From: Zoogloea oleivorans
GTDB lineage: Bacteria > Pseudomonadota > Gammaproteobacteria > Burkholderiales > Rhodocyclaceae
Direction of reading: 5' to 3'
Assembly (NCBI GenBank): GCA_030157785.1
Contig: JAOAUC010000050.1
Location: forward strand, 1 to 40,493
Length of the DNA stretch: 40,493 nt
This document shows positions 24,091 to 32,859 of the stretch, one piece after another. Made by a program: the position numbers and the translations under genes. Each line of letters begins with the position of its first letter. The stretch's first letter is position 1. The notes below the pieces were generated by a model. That model had not been told where the DNA came from. It made no database searches and worked only from the letters and a program-made list of their open reading frames with translations.

Positions 24091-25593
24091 TCAGGGCGCG
24101 GCAACCGCAGACAGCATGTCGATCAGCGCCTGAGCATTGCTGCGATGGAAGGCCTCGAGGACGCTCGTCGCACCAGCCTCATCCGGTCCGGCAGCCAGGA
24201 TCGCGATATAAGCAGATCTATCGGCATGCCCTTGCAGTCTCTCAAGAGCCATCAATCCCTTGGCAATGTAATCGCTGGTCACCAGGCGCCCATTGATCCA
24301 GTAGCCAGACCACACGACAAGCGGTGCAGCCCCCCCGGAAAGCAGTGAGCTGTGCCAGGTTCCAGCGCTGGAATCGGCGCCCTGGCCTTCATGAAGCCTG
24401 CTCCAGGCCGTATCAGCCGGCTGCAGGAGCATGTTTTCACTTTGCACCAGTTCCCTCCCGGGCGACTGCTGGGCATAGGTCGCCACATAAACCGCCACCC
24501 TGCTCTTGCCATCCGAATAATGCCGGAAGCTCTCGCTGCGAAAGCCATGGAAAGAAGGCTTGAAGGTCGTTGCCGGTTCTGCGGTCTCGGCCCAGGGCGC
24601 AGCCACGAGCAGCGGCTTGATATCGGCAGGCGCCGACGCTTCCACGGACTCGGCACGCTCCAGATACTGCAAAGCCACCGGCCAGATCGCGACAGCAAAG
24701 GCCAGGGGCAGGAGCCGGGCAATCAGCGCAGAGGGCTGGAGCGGCGTGGAAGGCGCCACATGAACCACAGGCAGCGGCGCATCCAGGTCCTCGCGCCAGC
24801 GACCGCCGATCCAGAACATCAGCACGATGACGATACCGAAAAACACCCACCCATATAGCAGGTGATCGACCCCGGTACCGAGGCGGTTGTCGCTGAAATA
24901 ACCGAGCATCACGATCATGAAGGCCCGCAGCCAGTTGGCGACAACCGGTACGACTATCGCGAAACCGACGAAAATCAGTCGGCGCTTCAGGCTTCGATAA
25001 CTGAGATAAGCGTAGAGCGTCCCGACCATCAGGGAGGCGATCAGGTAACGGACACCGCTACAGGCTTCAACCACCGACCAGCGGCCGTTCGGGATGACGA
25101 AATGGAGCCCTTCCTGATACACGGGAATGCCGCACAAGCGCACAACCGCAACGGTGAAGATCGCCGTGTACTTCATCATGATCGGGAGCATGAACTCGCC
25201 GATGGGCACGCCGAACAGCAGGAAGAGAATCGGAAAGGCCAGCGGCCGCGCCAGTTTCAACCCAAGCATGCCAACAAGGCTGAAGATCAGCAGGAATGCG
25301 AGAGCGGCATGGGACACCGAGGCAACGCTGGCCAGCTCACCAAGCAGCCACACAAGCCCTGTGAGCAGGAGCGGAACGGCCATCAGCGGCACAGGCTCCA
25401 GGTTCGGGCCGTAAAGTCGTTCGCGATTGCGCCAGGACAGCCAGACGAACATCGGCAGCACCAGCAGGCCGTGGGCAAAGGTGTCAGAACGCCACCAGAT
25501 CGAAGCAACCTCTGCTGCGGTGGCGTAATACCAGCCAATTACCCAGAAAAACACAGCGCCAATAGCGGCGCTGACGCGGATCATCGGATTCAT
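24091..25593 (-). CDS. xrtA: Exosortase A (XrtA/EpsH) with fused C-terminal EpsI domain
   Basis: A 500-residue inner-membrane cysteine protease-transpeptidase. The N-terminal part (about 1-270) has eight or so membrane segments and the three catalytic residues: Cys178 in VEACSGVRYL, Arg223 in ANWLRAF, and His244 in DHLLYGWVFFG. The family recognises C-terminal PEP-CTERM tails of exported proteins and is thought to replace them with another anchor. The C-terminal part (about 285-500) is an EpsI-like periplasmic domain (DUF3485) after one more membrane segment. The ATG at 25593, with GGAG five bases upstream, is preferred over one five codons upstream. It follows the FemAB-like gene by 112 bp. 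Confidence 0.95.
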   Translation of the reverse strand: MNPMIRVSAAIGAVFFWVIGWYYATAAEVASIWWRSDTFAHGLLVLPMFVWLSWRNRERLYGPNLEPVPLMAVPLLLTGLVWLLGELASVASVSHAALAFLLIFSLVGMLGLKLARPLAFPILFLLFGVPIGEFMLPIMMKYTAIFTVAVVRLCGIPVYQEGLHFVIPNGRWSVVEACSGVRYLIASLMVGTLYAYLSYRSLKRRLIFVGFAIVVPVVANWLRAFMIVMLGYFSDNRLGTGVDHLLYGWVFFGIVIVLMFWIGGRWREDLDAPLPVVHVAPSTPLQPSALIARLLPLAFAVAIWPVALQYLERAESVEASAPADIKPLLVAAPWAETAEPATTFKPSFHGFRSESFRHYSDGKSRVAVYVATYAQQSPGRELVQSENMLLQPADTAWSRLHEGQGADSSAGTWHSSLLSGGAAPLVVWSGYWINGRLVTSDYIAKGLMALERLQGHADRSAYIAILAAGPDEAGATSVLEAFHRSNAQALIDMLSAVAAP

Positions 25594-25705
25594 GAAATCT
25601 CCACACAAGGCGTGGATCGAGGAACAGTACGATCCGGGCGGTTGAAACCGGTAATAGCCGGCGTGTCATGAGTCACGACATTCAGCGGATTCGAGCCAAC
25701 ATCGT

Positions 25706-26743
25706 TCATCCCAGATTCCGCACAATGACCGGGCCAAGTGCGTTGGCCACGCCGATCGGCAGCTTGCGCCACAGGGCAATGAAAGCGCGGTACTTGGGAT
25801 TCATCGGATTGTTCTGGGGAACGGCGTCCCGCTTGAACAAACGATATTCATAGGCTAGGGGCATCGGCTCGAAGCCCCAGTTTTTCTTGAAATTGTAAGG
25901 ACCGGTGCCAATCTTGCTGCGCCCGTAGTCGAAAATCCGGCATCCGCGGGCACAGGCGTGACGCATGAGCTCCCAGTACTTGAAATCGTTGGCGGCCAGG
26001 TCACGGGCCGCCATGTCGTCGCCGGCGTAATACGGCAGAATCTCTTCCCGGAAATAGAAACTGAGAACACTGGAAAGGAGCCGGCCGTCCGCGGTGGTAA
26101 CGGTAAGAATCTCGCAGTCCTTTCCGAAAACGGACAGCAGCGTCTCGAAGAACTTCTTGGACAGCGCCGGCGTTCCGTGACGAAGCACATTGTCGGAATA
26201 CAGGGCAAAGAAGCGATCCGCATTCGTGTCGACGGTGCTCACCAGGCCGTTCTTGATTCCCTTGCGCACCATGGCGCGCTGCTTGCGGGGAATCGCCAAC
26301 ATGTTGGCCTCCTCGTCCGGCAGGATTTCCTTGCGGAAAGTGACGTAAAGCTCCTGGCGAGGCCAGTCAGCATGACGCTCGGTGAGGTTGCGATATTCGA
26401 GATGCTGCACGCCGGCCTTGCGGGCCACTTCTTCAGCTGCTGCTTCGAGCGCAGCGACGGCCTCTTCGTCATCGCCGGCGATTCCGCCATAGACGGCAAA
26501 CGGCAGGGACGTCAGGGCATGCCCGAAAAGCCGGCTCTTGACTTCCGCCAGGGGCAGGACGGCCACGATCCGTCCGTCGCGTTCGGCAAGAAGGTAATGG
26601 GTGCGATGACGAAACACCCCCTCCATGATCTCCCGCCATTCGATCCGGTGAAAAAAAGTGGCGCCCTGACAGGCGAAGACGAATTCATTCCAGCGCGCAG
26701 CATCACCCGCTGCGTAAGGACGCACATTGACGACGGAAACCAT
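25706..26743 (-). CDS. FemAB-like acyltransferase, XrtA/PEP-CTERM system-associated
   Basis: A 345-residue protein with the double GNAT fold of the FemAB group. It starts MVSVVNVRPYAAGDAARWNEFV and contains ATFFHRIEWREIM, RKQRAMVRKGIKNGL (about residues 170-184) and a C-terminal YYAGDDMAARDLAANDFKYW followed by the FDYGRSKIGTGPYNFKKNWG signature. FemAB relatives transfer aminoacyl groups from tRNA, while this exosortase-associated group (TIGR03019) may aminoacylate the glycan or its carrier; the substrate is not known. The frame is open 22 codons further, overlapping the deacetylase gene, so the ATG at 26743 is chosen. Confidence 0.9.
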   Translation of the reverse strand: MVSVVNVRPYAAGDAARWNEFVFACQGATFFHRIEWREIMEGVFRHRTHYLLAERDGRIVAVLPLAEVKSRLFGHALTSLPFAVYGGIAGDDEEAVAALEAAAEEVARKAGVQHLEYRNLTERHADWPRQELYVTFRKEILPDEEANMLAIPRKQRAMVRKGIKNGLVSTVDTNADRFFALYSDNVLRHGTPALSKKFFETLLSVFGKDCEILTVTTADGRLLSSVLSFYFREEILPYYAGDDMAARDLAANDFKYWELMRHACARGCRIFDYGRSKIGTGPYNFKKNWGFEPMPLAYEYRLFKRDAVPQNNPMNPKYRAFIALWRKLPIGVANALGPVIVRNLG

Positions 26744-26753
26744 GCTTGAAACC

Positions 26754-27623
26754 CTAGACTGACTGTTTTGCAGCTTGAAGAAACACCTCGTCCATCCGTC
26801 CCCAGGCAAAATCCTGAAGAAGACGGTCGAGTCGGGCTTCGGTGCGCTCCAGATTCACGTAATGCCGGAAACGGGTCTTGGCGCTCGCCTCCTGGACAAC
26901 CGGCTGGCCCGGGTCGATTTCCCATGGATGGAAATAGAAAATCGCCGGCCTGCGGTCTTCCTTATTGACCTTCGCGATACCCCACGCCGAGAGGGAGTAA
27001 GGTAGAAGACGGAAATACCCGCCTCCGCCCACCGGCCAGTTTCGCCCCAGCCGACGAACGGTGGTAATCGGAATTTCGATAAGCGTTTCGCCGACCGGAT
27101 AGGGAAACCGGGGGGCATCGGGAACCCCGTAGTGATCATGCTTTACCGGGTAGACGCTCGAACTGTAGGCGTAGCCGGCCGTCTCGATGCAACTATGGGC
27201 CCACGGGTTGGACAAGCCAACCGAGAAGCTCGGCGCACGATAGCCCTTCACCGGGCAACCGGCGATATCTTCGAGAACCACCTTGGCCAGCGTGATATCC
27301 GCAAGAAAGGCTTCCGGTGTCTGCTCGCTGGCGCGCTGATGACCATAGCCATGGCTGGCCAGCTCATGGCCCTCCATGACAATCAGGCGTACCAGTTTCG
27401 GATAACGCTCGGCGATCCAGCCCAGGGTGAAAAACGTGCCCTTGGCCTCGCGCTCGTGCAGCATCTCGAGGATCCGGTGTACGTTCTTCTCGACCCTGCA
27501 CGGCGTGTCGTTCCAGACGTCTTTCGGAAAATGGGGTGCCAATGCCGAAACCTGGAAATAGTCTTCTACATCGATCGTCAGTGCATTGACGATCCCTGTG
27601 CCATTCGAGCCGGGCTTGGTCAT
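26754..27623 (-). CDS. XrtA-associated polysaccharide deacetylase (DUF3473 type)
   Basis: A 289-residue carbohydrate esterase 4 enzyme with the marker TIDVEDYFQVSA (residues 16-27). Metal and catalytic residues include D18 or D21 and H91 and H95 in ASHGYGHQ; GYRAPSFSVG is the downstream substrate-side motif. The C-terminal FYFHPWEIDPGQP segment is the DUF3473 part found in exosortase A loci (TIGR03006). It has no signal peptide, so it may act in the cytoplasm on the lipid-linked repeat unit or be exported by another route. Its ATG overlaps the ATPase stop codon by 4 bp. Confidence 0.93.
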   Translation of the reverse strand: MTKPGSNGTGIVNALTIDVEDYFQVSALAPHFPKDVWNDTPCRVEKNVHRILEMLHEREAKGTFFTLGWIAERYPKLVRLIVMEGHELASHGYGHQRASEQTPEAFLADITLAKVVLEDIAGCPVKGYRAPSFSVGLSNPWAHSCIETAGYAYSSSVYPVKHDHYGVPDAPRFPYPVGETLIEIPITTVRRLGRNWPVGGGGYFRLLPYSLSAWGIAKVNKEDRRPAIFYFHPWEIDPGQPVVQEASAKTRFRHYVNLERTEARLDRLLQDFAWGRMDEVFLQAAKQSV

Positions 27624-28708
27624 TTGGTGGAAGCTCCGCTCTCCGACCCGGCAGCCTGTTGCTGTGCGGCGCCGATCAGTTGACTGATCGCATTCAGCGT
27701 CGTGGACAACGTTCGTTCGAGAAGGGCGAGGCGCTCCTCAAAACGCACGGCATCAAAACCCTGCCCGGCCGCAGCAAGGGTTTTGGCGGCATCCGGATCG
27801 GCCAGCAAGCGCTGGAGATCGGCAACCCCTGCCACTGCACCAAGACTGGCAGACGGAAATGCGGGAGAAGGCCTGGACATCACGCTCTCGGGAACCACAT
27901 GCTCCTCACGCATTTCAGCGGCAATCTGGTCGACCATGTCAGCAGTGACACGGCGATTCTCACCAAGGAAGGCAGCGAGCATCACCCGGTCGGCAAGGGC
28001 GTTGATACGGCGAGGGATGCCCTGGCTGAAGGTGAACATTCCCTTCATAGACTCCGGGTCAAAAGCCGGGTTGCCTTTCCATCCCACGCAGGTCAGACGG
28101 TGCTCGATATAGGCCTGGGTCTCGGCAGCATCAAGCGGCCCAAGATGGTAGGAGGCGATGACCCGCTGCCGCAACTGCACCATCTCCGGACTCTGCATGA
28201 TCGACCGGAATTCGGGCTGCCCGACGAGAAAACTCTGCAGCAATGCATGATCTTCAAGCTGGAAGTTGGAAAGCATGCGCAGCTCTTCGACCGCCCGTTG
28301 CGTCAGGTTCTGCGCTTCGTCGACGATCAGGAGGGCGCGCTTTCCAGCGGCAGTTGTCGATACGAGGAAGGCCTCGATCGCAAGCAGCAAGTCGCTCTTT
28401 GAAAGGTTCTTGCTCGGAATGCCGAAAGAAGCAGCCACCAGCCGAAGAATATCGTCTGCATCGATCTGGGTGCTCACCAGGTTGGCGGCAACGATCTTCG
28501 CCGGGTCGAGCTTTTCCAGCAGACTGCGCACGAGAAGGGTCTTGCCTGCCCCCACCTCGCCGGTGATGACAATAAACCCTTCATTCTGGTGCAGGCCATA
28601 TTCGAGATAGGCCATGGCGCGGCGATGACCGCGGCTTCCGTAAAAAAAGGAGGGATCAGGATTAAGCTGAAAAGGCTTTCCCCGCAGGCCGAAATAGGCT
28701 TCGTACAT
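27620..28708 (-). CDS. XrtA-associated AAA ATPase (ExeA-like)
   Basis: A 362-residue AAA-type ATPase. It begins MYEAYFGLRGKPFQLNPDPSFF, the ExeA/GspA-like N-terminus. Walker A is GEVGAGKT (50-57) and Walker B is LLIVDEAQN (about 127-133), followed by an arginine-rich sensor region IPRRINALADRVML. The C-terminal 80 residues are predicted to be less ordered and end in a helical, Ala- and Gln-rich tail. The exosortase-associated group is TIGR03015; its partner and role in export are unknown. It follows the outer-membrane protein gene by 8 bp and overlaps the deacetylase gene by 4 bp. Confidence 0.93.
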   Translation of the reverse strand: MYEAYFGLRGKPFQLNPDPSFFYGSRGHRRAMAYLEYGLHQNEGFIVITGEVGAGKTLLVRSLLEKLDPAKIVAANLVSTQIDADDILRLVAASFGIPSKNLSKSDLLLAIEAFLVSTTAAGKRALLIVDEAQNLTQRAVEELRMLSNFQLEDHALLQSFLVGQPEFRSIMQSPEMVQLRQRVIASYHLGPLDAAETQAYIEHRLTCVGWKGNPAFDPESMKGMFTFSQGIPRRINALADRVMLAAFLGENRRVTADMVDQIAAEMREEHVVPESVMSRPSPAFPSASLGAVAGVADLQRLLADPDAAKTLAAAGQGFDAVRFEERLALLERTLSTTLNAISQLIGAAQQQAAGSESGASTK

Positions 28709-28716
28709 AAGCGTTC

Positions 28717-30255
28717 TCAGAAACGTAAGGAGACGCTGCCGATCACTGCGTTCTCCGTATAGGACGTCGTGCTCTCACCCCGGTTGTTCCGGAAACTGAG
28801 GGTGCCACTGGCTTGCGGCGTGAACTTGGTCGTCAAGGCTGCAGTGAAAATGCGCGATCGGTTGGACGTAATGGCAGACGTGCTGGTGCTGTCCCGGTGA
28901 CTGCGCAGCATGGTCAAACCAAAATTGGCCGAGGTAATCGGCGTCAGTCGGTGACTTACGATGGCGGATCCACCGGTCTCGGTAAGCCGGTCGGTTTGCT
29001 GGAAATCACCACCAAGGGAAAAGCTCTGGTCGGTCAGGCTGTTTCTTTCCGAGCGATAGCCAGAAAGAAGAAGTGAATTGCGATCGCCGGTAATCGACAC
29101 CCCGAACCGGAGACGTCGATCGAGAAACATGCCATTGGAAAGAACGGCCTGGCTTGCACCGAAGCGATCCGGCAACTGACGGCTGGTTATGTAATTGCGG
29201 ACCTGCGCAGCACGCTCAACTTCATTGGGATACTGGCTCTGCAGGGCAGTCATCAGAAAGTCGTAGGTGCTGAACATCATGGTTCCGTTCAGCGACTGAC
29301 TGGTGGTGCTCACATCCTTCGAGTAACTGCCGGTAAAGAGCAGGAATCCGCGGCGGTGCTCGGCAGAAAACAGATAGCCGGGACCAAAGAAACGGTCCTC
29401 CCACAAGCCGGAGACCTTCGTCTGCGGACTGATCGACCAGTCTGCACCGATACCCATGATGGTAGAACGGGTGACCTGATCGGAGCGGTAGTTGTTAGCC
29501 TCCGACCCCACCACAAGACGCACAAGAACCTGGGGATCAAGCTGAAGCAAGCCGGTTGCGCGAATATTCTGGGTCTTCAGGTCACGACGATTCGTTGTCT
29601 GGTCGATGCTGTCCATGAAGACCAGCGACCAGCCTGATGCACCGAAGGCCCTCGGGTCGGTAAGATTGACCGAGATGGCATTGCGCTGCATCTTCTGGAT
29701 GCTCGAATTGCTGGCATCCGTTTCGTTGAAGGTGTAGCGCAGGTCAGCCTTGCCTGTCGAGCCAAAACGCCCGGTCAGATAAGGGCTGATCAGGAAAGAA
29801 CGGACATCCCCCTGATTACTGGCGCCAGTTACGGTGTCGCCTGACTGGGGACCCAGTGCAGACAGGGCCTCCCGGGAAACCGACGCATTCAGATCGACAA
29901 AGCCGCGCTTCTCCCAGGCCTCTATCCGCCCGGTACCGCGCAGGGTCAGGTAACCCTTGTTCTGCTCATTGCCGTTCGCGTAAAACATGCCGTTGAGCGA
30001 AGCCTGCAAGTTGCCTTCGACACGCCCTCCCCTTGAGCTCGCCAAAATGCTGGGGCTGAGCAGGGTAACCATGTCCGACTGAGCGTCCGCCGAGCGCTTC
30101 AGGCCAACGTTATCGGTGATGGTCTCGGTAACAACGACCGACGGAACAAATTGCGTCTGCTGGGCAAAGGCAATGCTCCCGATCGATGCAGACAGAACAG
30201 CCAGACACCAGTGCGGAAGCGACCGATCTCTCCGGGGATGGTGACGGATTCTCAC
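28717..30255 (-). CDS. PEP-CTERM system-associated outer-membrane beta-barrel protein
   Basis: A 512-residue secreted protein with a signal peptide (residues 1 to about 31, ending SIAFA). Most of the chain is alternating polar and aromatic beta-strands, ending in a C-terminal strand VIGSVSLRF with a terminal Phe, the usual BAM recognition signature. It matches the TIGR03016 family found in exosortase A loci. The probable role is passage or anchoring of the polysaccharide across the outer membrane. The start is GTG at 30255, which overlaps the kinase stop codon by 4 bp (GTGA). Confidence 0.9.
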   Translation of the reverse strand: MRIRHHPRRDRSLPHWCLAVLSASIGSIAFAQQTQFVPSVVVTETITDNVGLKRSADAQSDMVTLLSPSILASSRGGRVEGNLQASLNGMFYANGNEQNKGYLTLRGTGRIEAWEKRGFVDLNASVSREALSALGPQSGDTVTGASNQGDVRSFLISPYLTGRFGSTGKADLRYTFNETDASNSSIQKMQRNAISVNLTDPRAFGASGWSLVFMDSIDQTTNRRDLKTQNIRATGLLQLDPQVLVRLVVGSEANNYRSDQVTRSTIMGIGADWSISPQTKVSGLWEDRFFGPGYLFSAEHRRGFLLFTGSYSKDVSTTSQSLNGTMMFSTYDFLMTALQSQYPNEVERAAQVRNYITSRQLPDRFGASQAVLSNGMFLDRRLRFGVSITGDRNSLLLSGYRSERNSLTDQSFSLGGDFQQTDRLTETGGSAIVSHRLTPITSANFGLTMLRSHRDSTSTSAITSNRSRIFTAALTTKFTPQASGTLSFRNNRGESTTSYTENAVIGSVSLRF

Positions 30256-31223
30256 GCGTTGTCCCTCGGCGCATGCCCATAGCCGTACCCGTAGCCATAG
30301 CCGTATCCGTATCCATAGGAACCGCTGCCTGACTGTTGGGACTTGTTCAGCAGCATCAACCTCACCGGGCAGGCATCAATGGTCGACAAGGCCTGCTTTA
30401 CGGCAGCCTGGGTGGTCTTGTTCGACTCGACGACCATGACGACCTGGCCCATATGGGTCGCCAGAACACGCGACTCGGTGGTGACGATCAAGGGCGGGGA
30501 ATCGAAAATGATGATCCGGTCTGAATACCGGTCAGCCAACTCGGCCAGCAGAGTGTTCATCGAATCGCTGGCGAGCAGTTCGGTCGCCCGTGGATGAGGG
30601 GTTCCGGCTGGCAGGAGACTGAGCTTCTCGATGTTTGTCTTGAGCAGAACATCGCCCAGCTCGATGTCGTTGGAGGTCAGCACATCCATCAAGCCCTTCC
30701 GCGGCGGGAGGCCAAGGATGTTCAGGACCCACGGCCTCGACACGTCAGCGTCGATCAGCAATACGGTGTGGTCAAGCTCCATCGCCATGCTGATGGCGAG
30801 GTTGATCGAACTGAAACTCTTGCCCTCACCCGGCAACGAACTCGTCACCATGATCAGGTTTGCGTTCTTGACCGCCGACGCGCCCTTGCCCTGCACGTTA
30901 CGCAGCAGCGGACGCTTGATGATCCGGTACTCGTCGCCAATCAGGGAACGGGCGGCGTTCGGCGTAACGATGCCAACCGAGTTCAGACGATCCAGATCGA
31001 TCTCGACAAATCTGTCGGGATTGGGCGCGACGGCGGGTGCAGGTGCGGGGGCTACCGCGACGGCGGGCTCTTCGGCAGCGGCCTTGACGACAGGAGCCTC
31101 TTCCCGCACCGGCGCGACGGTGAGAATCTCGCCCTGAGGCTCTTCACGCTGCGACACATCTGCAGCACCGCTGGCCCTTTGGAGTTGTTCGAGCCGCTCG
31201 ACGGCCTTTTCAATAATGCTCAT
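30252..31223 (-). CDS. XrtA-associated tyrosine-protein kinase (BY-kinase) with Tyr-Gly tail
   Basis: A 323-residue cytoplasmic BY-kinase. Walker A is SLPGEGKS (129-136) and Walker A' is VLLIDADVS (154-162); Walker B is IIFDSPPLI near 245. Residues 1-70 form an Ala/Pro/Val-rich linker after a short amphipathic helix. The C-terminus contains (Tyr-Gly) repeated seven times followed by HAPRDNA, a tyrosine cluster of the kind that is autophosphorylated. It matches the TIGR03018 group. With the Wzz-like partner encoded 9 bp upstream, it should control polymer length and export through phosphorylation cycles. Confidence 0.93.
   Translation of the reverse strand: MSIIEKAVERLEQLQRASGAADVSQREEPQGEILTVAPVREEAPVVKAAAEEPAVAVAPAPAPAVAPNPDRFVEIDLDRLNSVGIVTPNAARSLIGDEYRIIKRPLLRNVQGKGASAVKNANLIMVTSSLPGEGKSFSSINLAISMAMELDHTVLLIDADVSRPWVLNILGLPPRKGLMDVLTSNDIELGDVLLKTNIEKLSLLPAGTPHPRATELLASDSMNTLLAELADRYSDRIIIFDSPPLIVTTESRVLATHMGQVVMVVESNKTTQAAVKQALSTIDACPVRLMLLNKSQQSGSGSYGYGYGYGYGYGYGHAPRDNA
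30276..30317 (-). repeat. (Tyr-Gly)7 coding repeat at the 3' end of the kinase gene
   Basis: Seven consecutive Tyr-Gly codon pairs encode a tyrosine cluster close to the C-terminus. Codons alternate between TAT and TAC and between GGA, GGC and GGG, so the DNA is imperfectly repetitive. The protein pattern is therefore kept by selection and not only by recent slippage. Confidence 0.9.
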
Positions 31224-31232
31224 GTTCGAACC

Positions 31233-32801
31233 TCAAGCAATCCTGGCCAGCATCAGCCAGACAGTCATCGCGCTAAACAAGCCGACCAGGGCACCGATCC
31301 CTCCAAGGAACACGATTTTTCCGCGTCGCAGATTCCGCAATCGATCGGGATCTCCCAGCATGCTGACAGCACCGAGTACCGCCAGCCCTGTCACCTCGCG
31401 AAGCACCTGTGTATCCGAGAATGTGGGACGAATCTGGCTGATCAGGAAGCTGACAGCGGCGCCGAGCAAAAGCGCGGCAAAACCTGCAGCGGGCATCAGC
31501 AAGAGACGATTCGGCGCAGCCGGCTTGCTCGGAACGGTCGGCGGATCAATCAGGCGGAAATCAGCGACGCCCGAAGTGGCACCCATCTCGACAGCCATGG
31601 TGGCCGATTCACGTCGTGCAACCAGCGCATCGTAGTTCCGCTTATTGACGTCGTAGTCCCGGTTCAGCTGGGTGAACTCGGCTTCGATCTGCGGCAACAT
31701 CCGCGATGAAGCACTGAGCGACTGAACGCGGCTCTCATACTCGGAAACCCGCGCACGCAGGGAGGCGACATTGGCCTCGGCTTCGGCCAGCGACATCTTC
31801 AATTGCTGGAAAACCGGGTTCGCGTTGATGGAGCTCGCGATACCGCTGCCGCCGCTCGGAGCCGCCTTGCGCCGCGCCTGGATCTCCTGAACCTTCTGGG
31901 CTTCCAGGTTCTCGATTTGCTTGCGGGTGCCGACAACGTCGGGGTGTTGATCGGTAAAACGCTGAAGCAGCCCGTCGAGGGACTTCTTCAAGGCTTCGAT
32001 ACGGCCGTCCAGTTCAGGAACGGAAACGGTCGCGAGCGTTGCGCTGGAAGGGTTCTCGGGCAGCAGGACAGGCTCTTCACCAGTGAGCTGCCGCTTGAGG
32101 GCGTCACGGGAGTTCTCGGCTTCACGCAAGGCGAGCTTGGCCTGATTGAGCTGCTCACCCGTTTCGTTCATCTTCGAGAAGTAGTCGCGCCCACCCGTAC
32201 CGACGGTACTCAGATTGCGCAGTTTGTATTCCTTGAGGCGATTCTCGGCTTCCTCGAGCTTTTGCTCGTAGGCCTTGATCTGCTCCTCGATGAACTTGCG
32301 CGCGGTATCGGAGTCCTTGCGCTTGTCGCCCAGGCCCGATTCGACAAACATCGAAACCAGCGACTGCACAACGCGCTTCGCACGCTCAGCGTCGGTGTCC
32401 GTGTAAGCCAGCGTATACAGGTTGTCCCGGCCGGCAACCCGGATCTCGAGGGCCTTGGTCACACTGGCGATCAGGGCTTCGCGGTCTTCTTTGCTTTTCA
32501 CCGACAGATCGAGGTCTGCCATGCGAATCAACTTTTCGACGTTCGGGCGGCTGATCAGGGTACGGCTGAGAATGTTGATCTGTTGATCCACGTTCGGCTG
32601 TACGGCCAGGCCTGACATCAGCGGCTTCAGGATGGACTGGGTGTCCACATAGACCCGTGCCGAAGACTCATAGCGGTCGGGCAGCAAGTAGACCGTAGCA
32701 GCAGCGATCGGACCCACGATCCAGGCAGCAGCCAAACCCCACCAGCGATAGAGCCACATGCCGCGGAGAATCACCGACAGCTGTCTTAATATGTCTTCCA
32801 T
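31233..32801 (-). CDS. XrtA system polysaccharide chain length determinant (Wzz type)
   Basis: A 522-residue polysaccharide co-polymerase. A membrane segment near residues 20-40 is followed by a Wzz domain (YESSARVYVDTQSILKPL), a long periplasmic coiled-coil region (about 170-420 with many Leu/Glu/Lys heptads), a second membrane segment (LLMPAAGFAALLLGAAVSFLI) and a last hydrophobic helix at the C-terminus. It resembles the TIGR03007 family. It probably oligomerises around the exporter and sets chain length with the kinase. It lies 58 bp after the lipoprotein gene. The C-terminal kinase domain seen in Gram-positive homologues is absent and is encoded separately next door. Confidence 0.93.
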   Translation of the reverse strand: MEDILRQLSVILRGMWLYRWWGLAAAWIVGPIAAATVYLLPDRYESSARVYVDTQSILKPLMSGLAVQPNVDQQINILSRTLISRPNVEKLIRMADLDLSVKSKEDREALIASVTKALEIRVAGRDNLYTLAYTDTDAERAKRVVQSLVSMFVESGLGDKRKDSDTARKFIEEQIKAYEQKLEEAENRLKEYKLRNLSTVGTGGRDYFSKMNETGEQLNQAKLALREAENSRDALKRQLTGEEPVLLPENPSSATLATVSVPELDGRIEALKKSLDGLLQRFTDQHPDVVGTRKQIENLEAQKVQEIQARRKAAPSGGSGIASSINANPVFQQLKMSLAEAEANVASLRARVSEYESRVQSLSASSRMLPQIEAEFTQLNRDYDVNKRNYDALVARRESATMAVEMGATSGVADFRLIDPPTVPSKPAAPNRLLLMPAAGFAALLLGAAVSFLISQIRPTFSDTQVLREVTGLAVLGAVSMLGDPDRLRNLRRGKIVFLGGIGALVGLFSAMTVWLMLARIA

Positions 32802-32859
32802 TAGGAAATTCCGAAAGCGTCTCCCCTGGACAACCAGGGGAGGAGATCAAGAAGAGAGG

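Noticed and set aside
30276..30317. Repeat considered as a possible CRISPR or mobile-element repeat
   Set aside because: It is in frame inside the kinase gene, has no spacers, and is explained by the Tyr-Gly tail.
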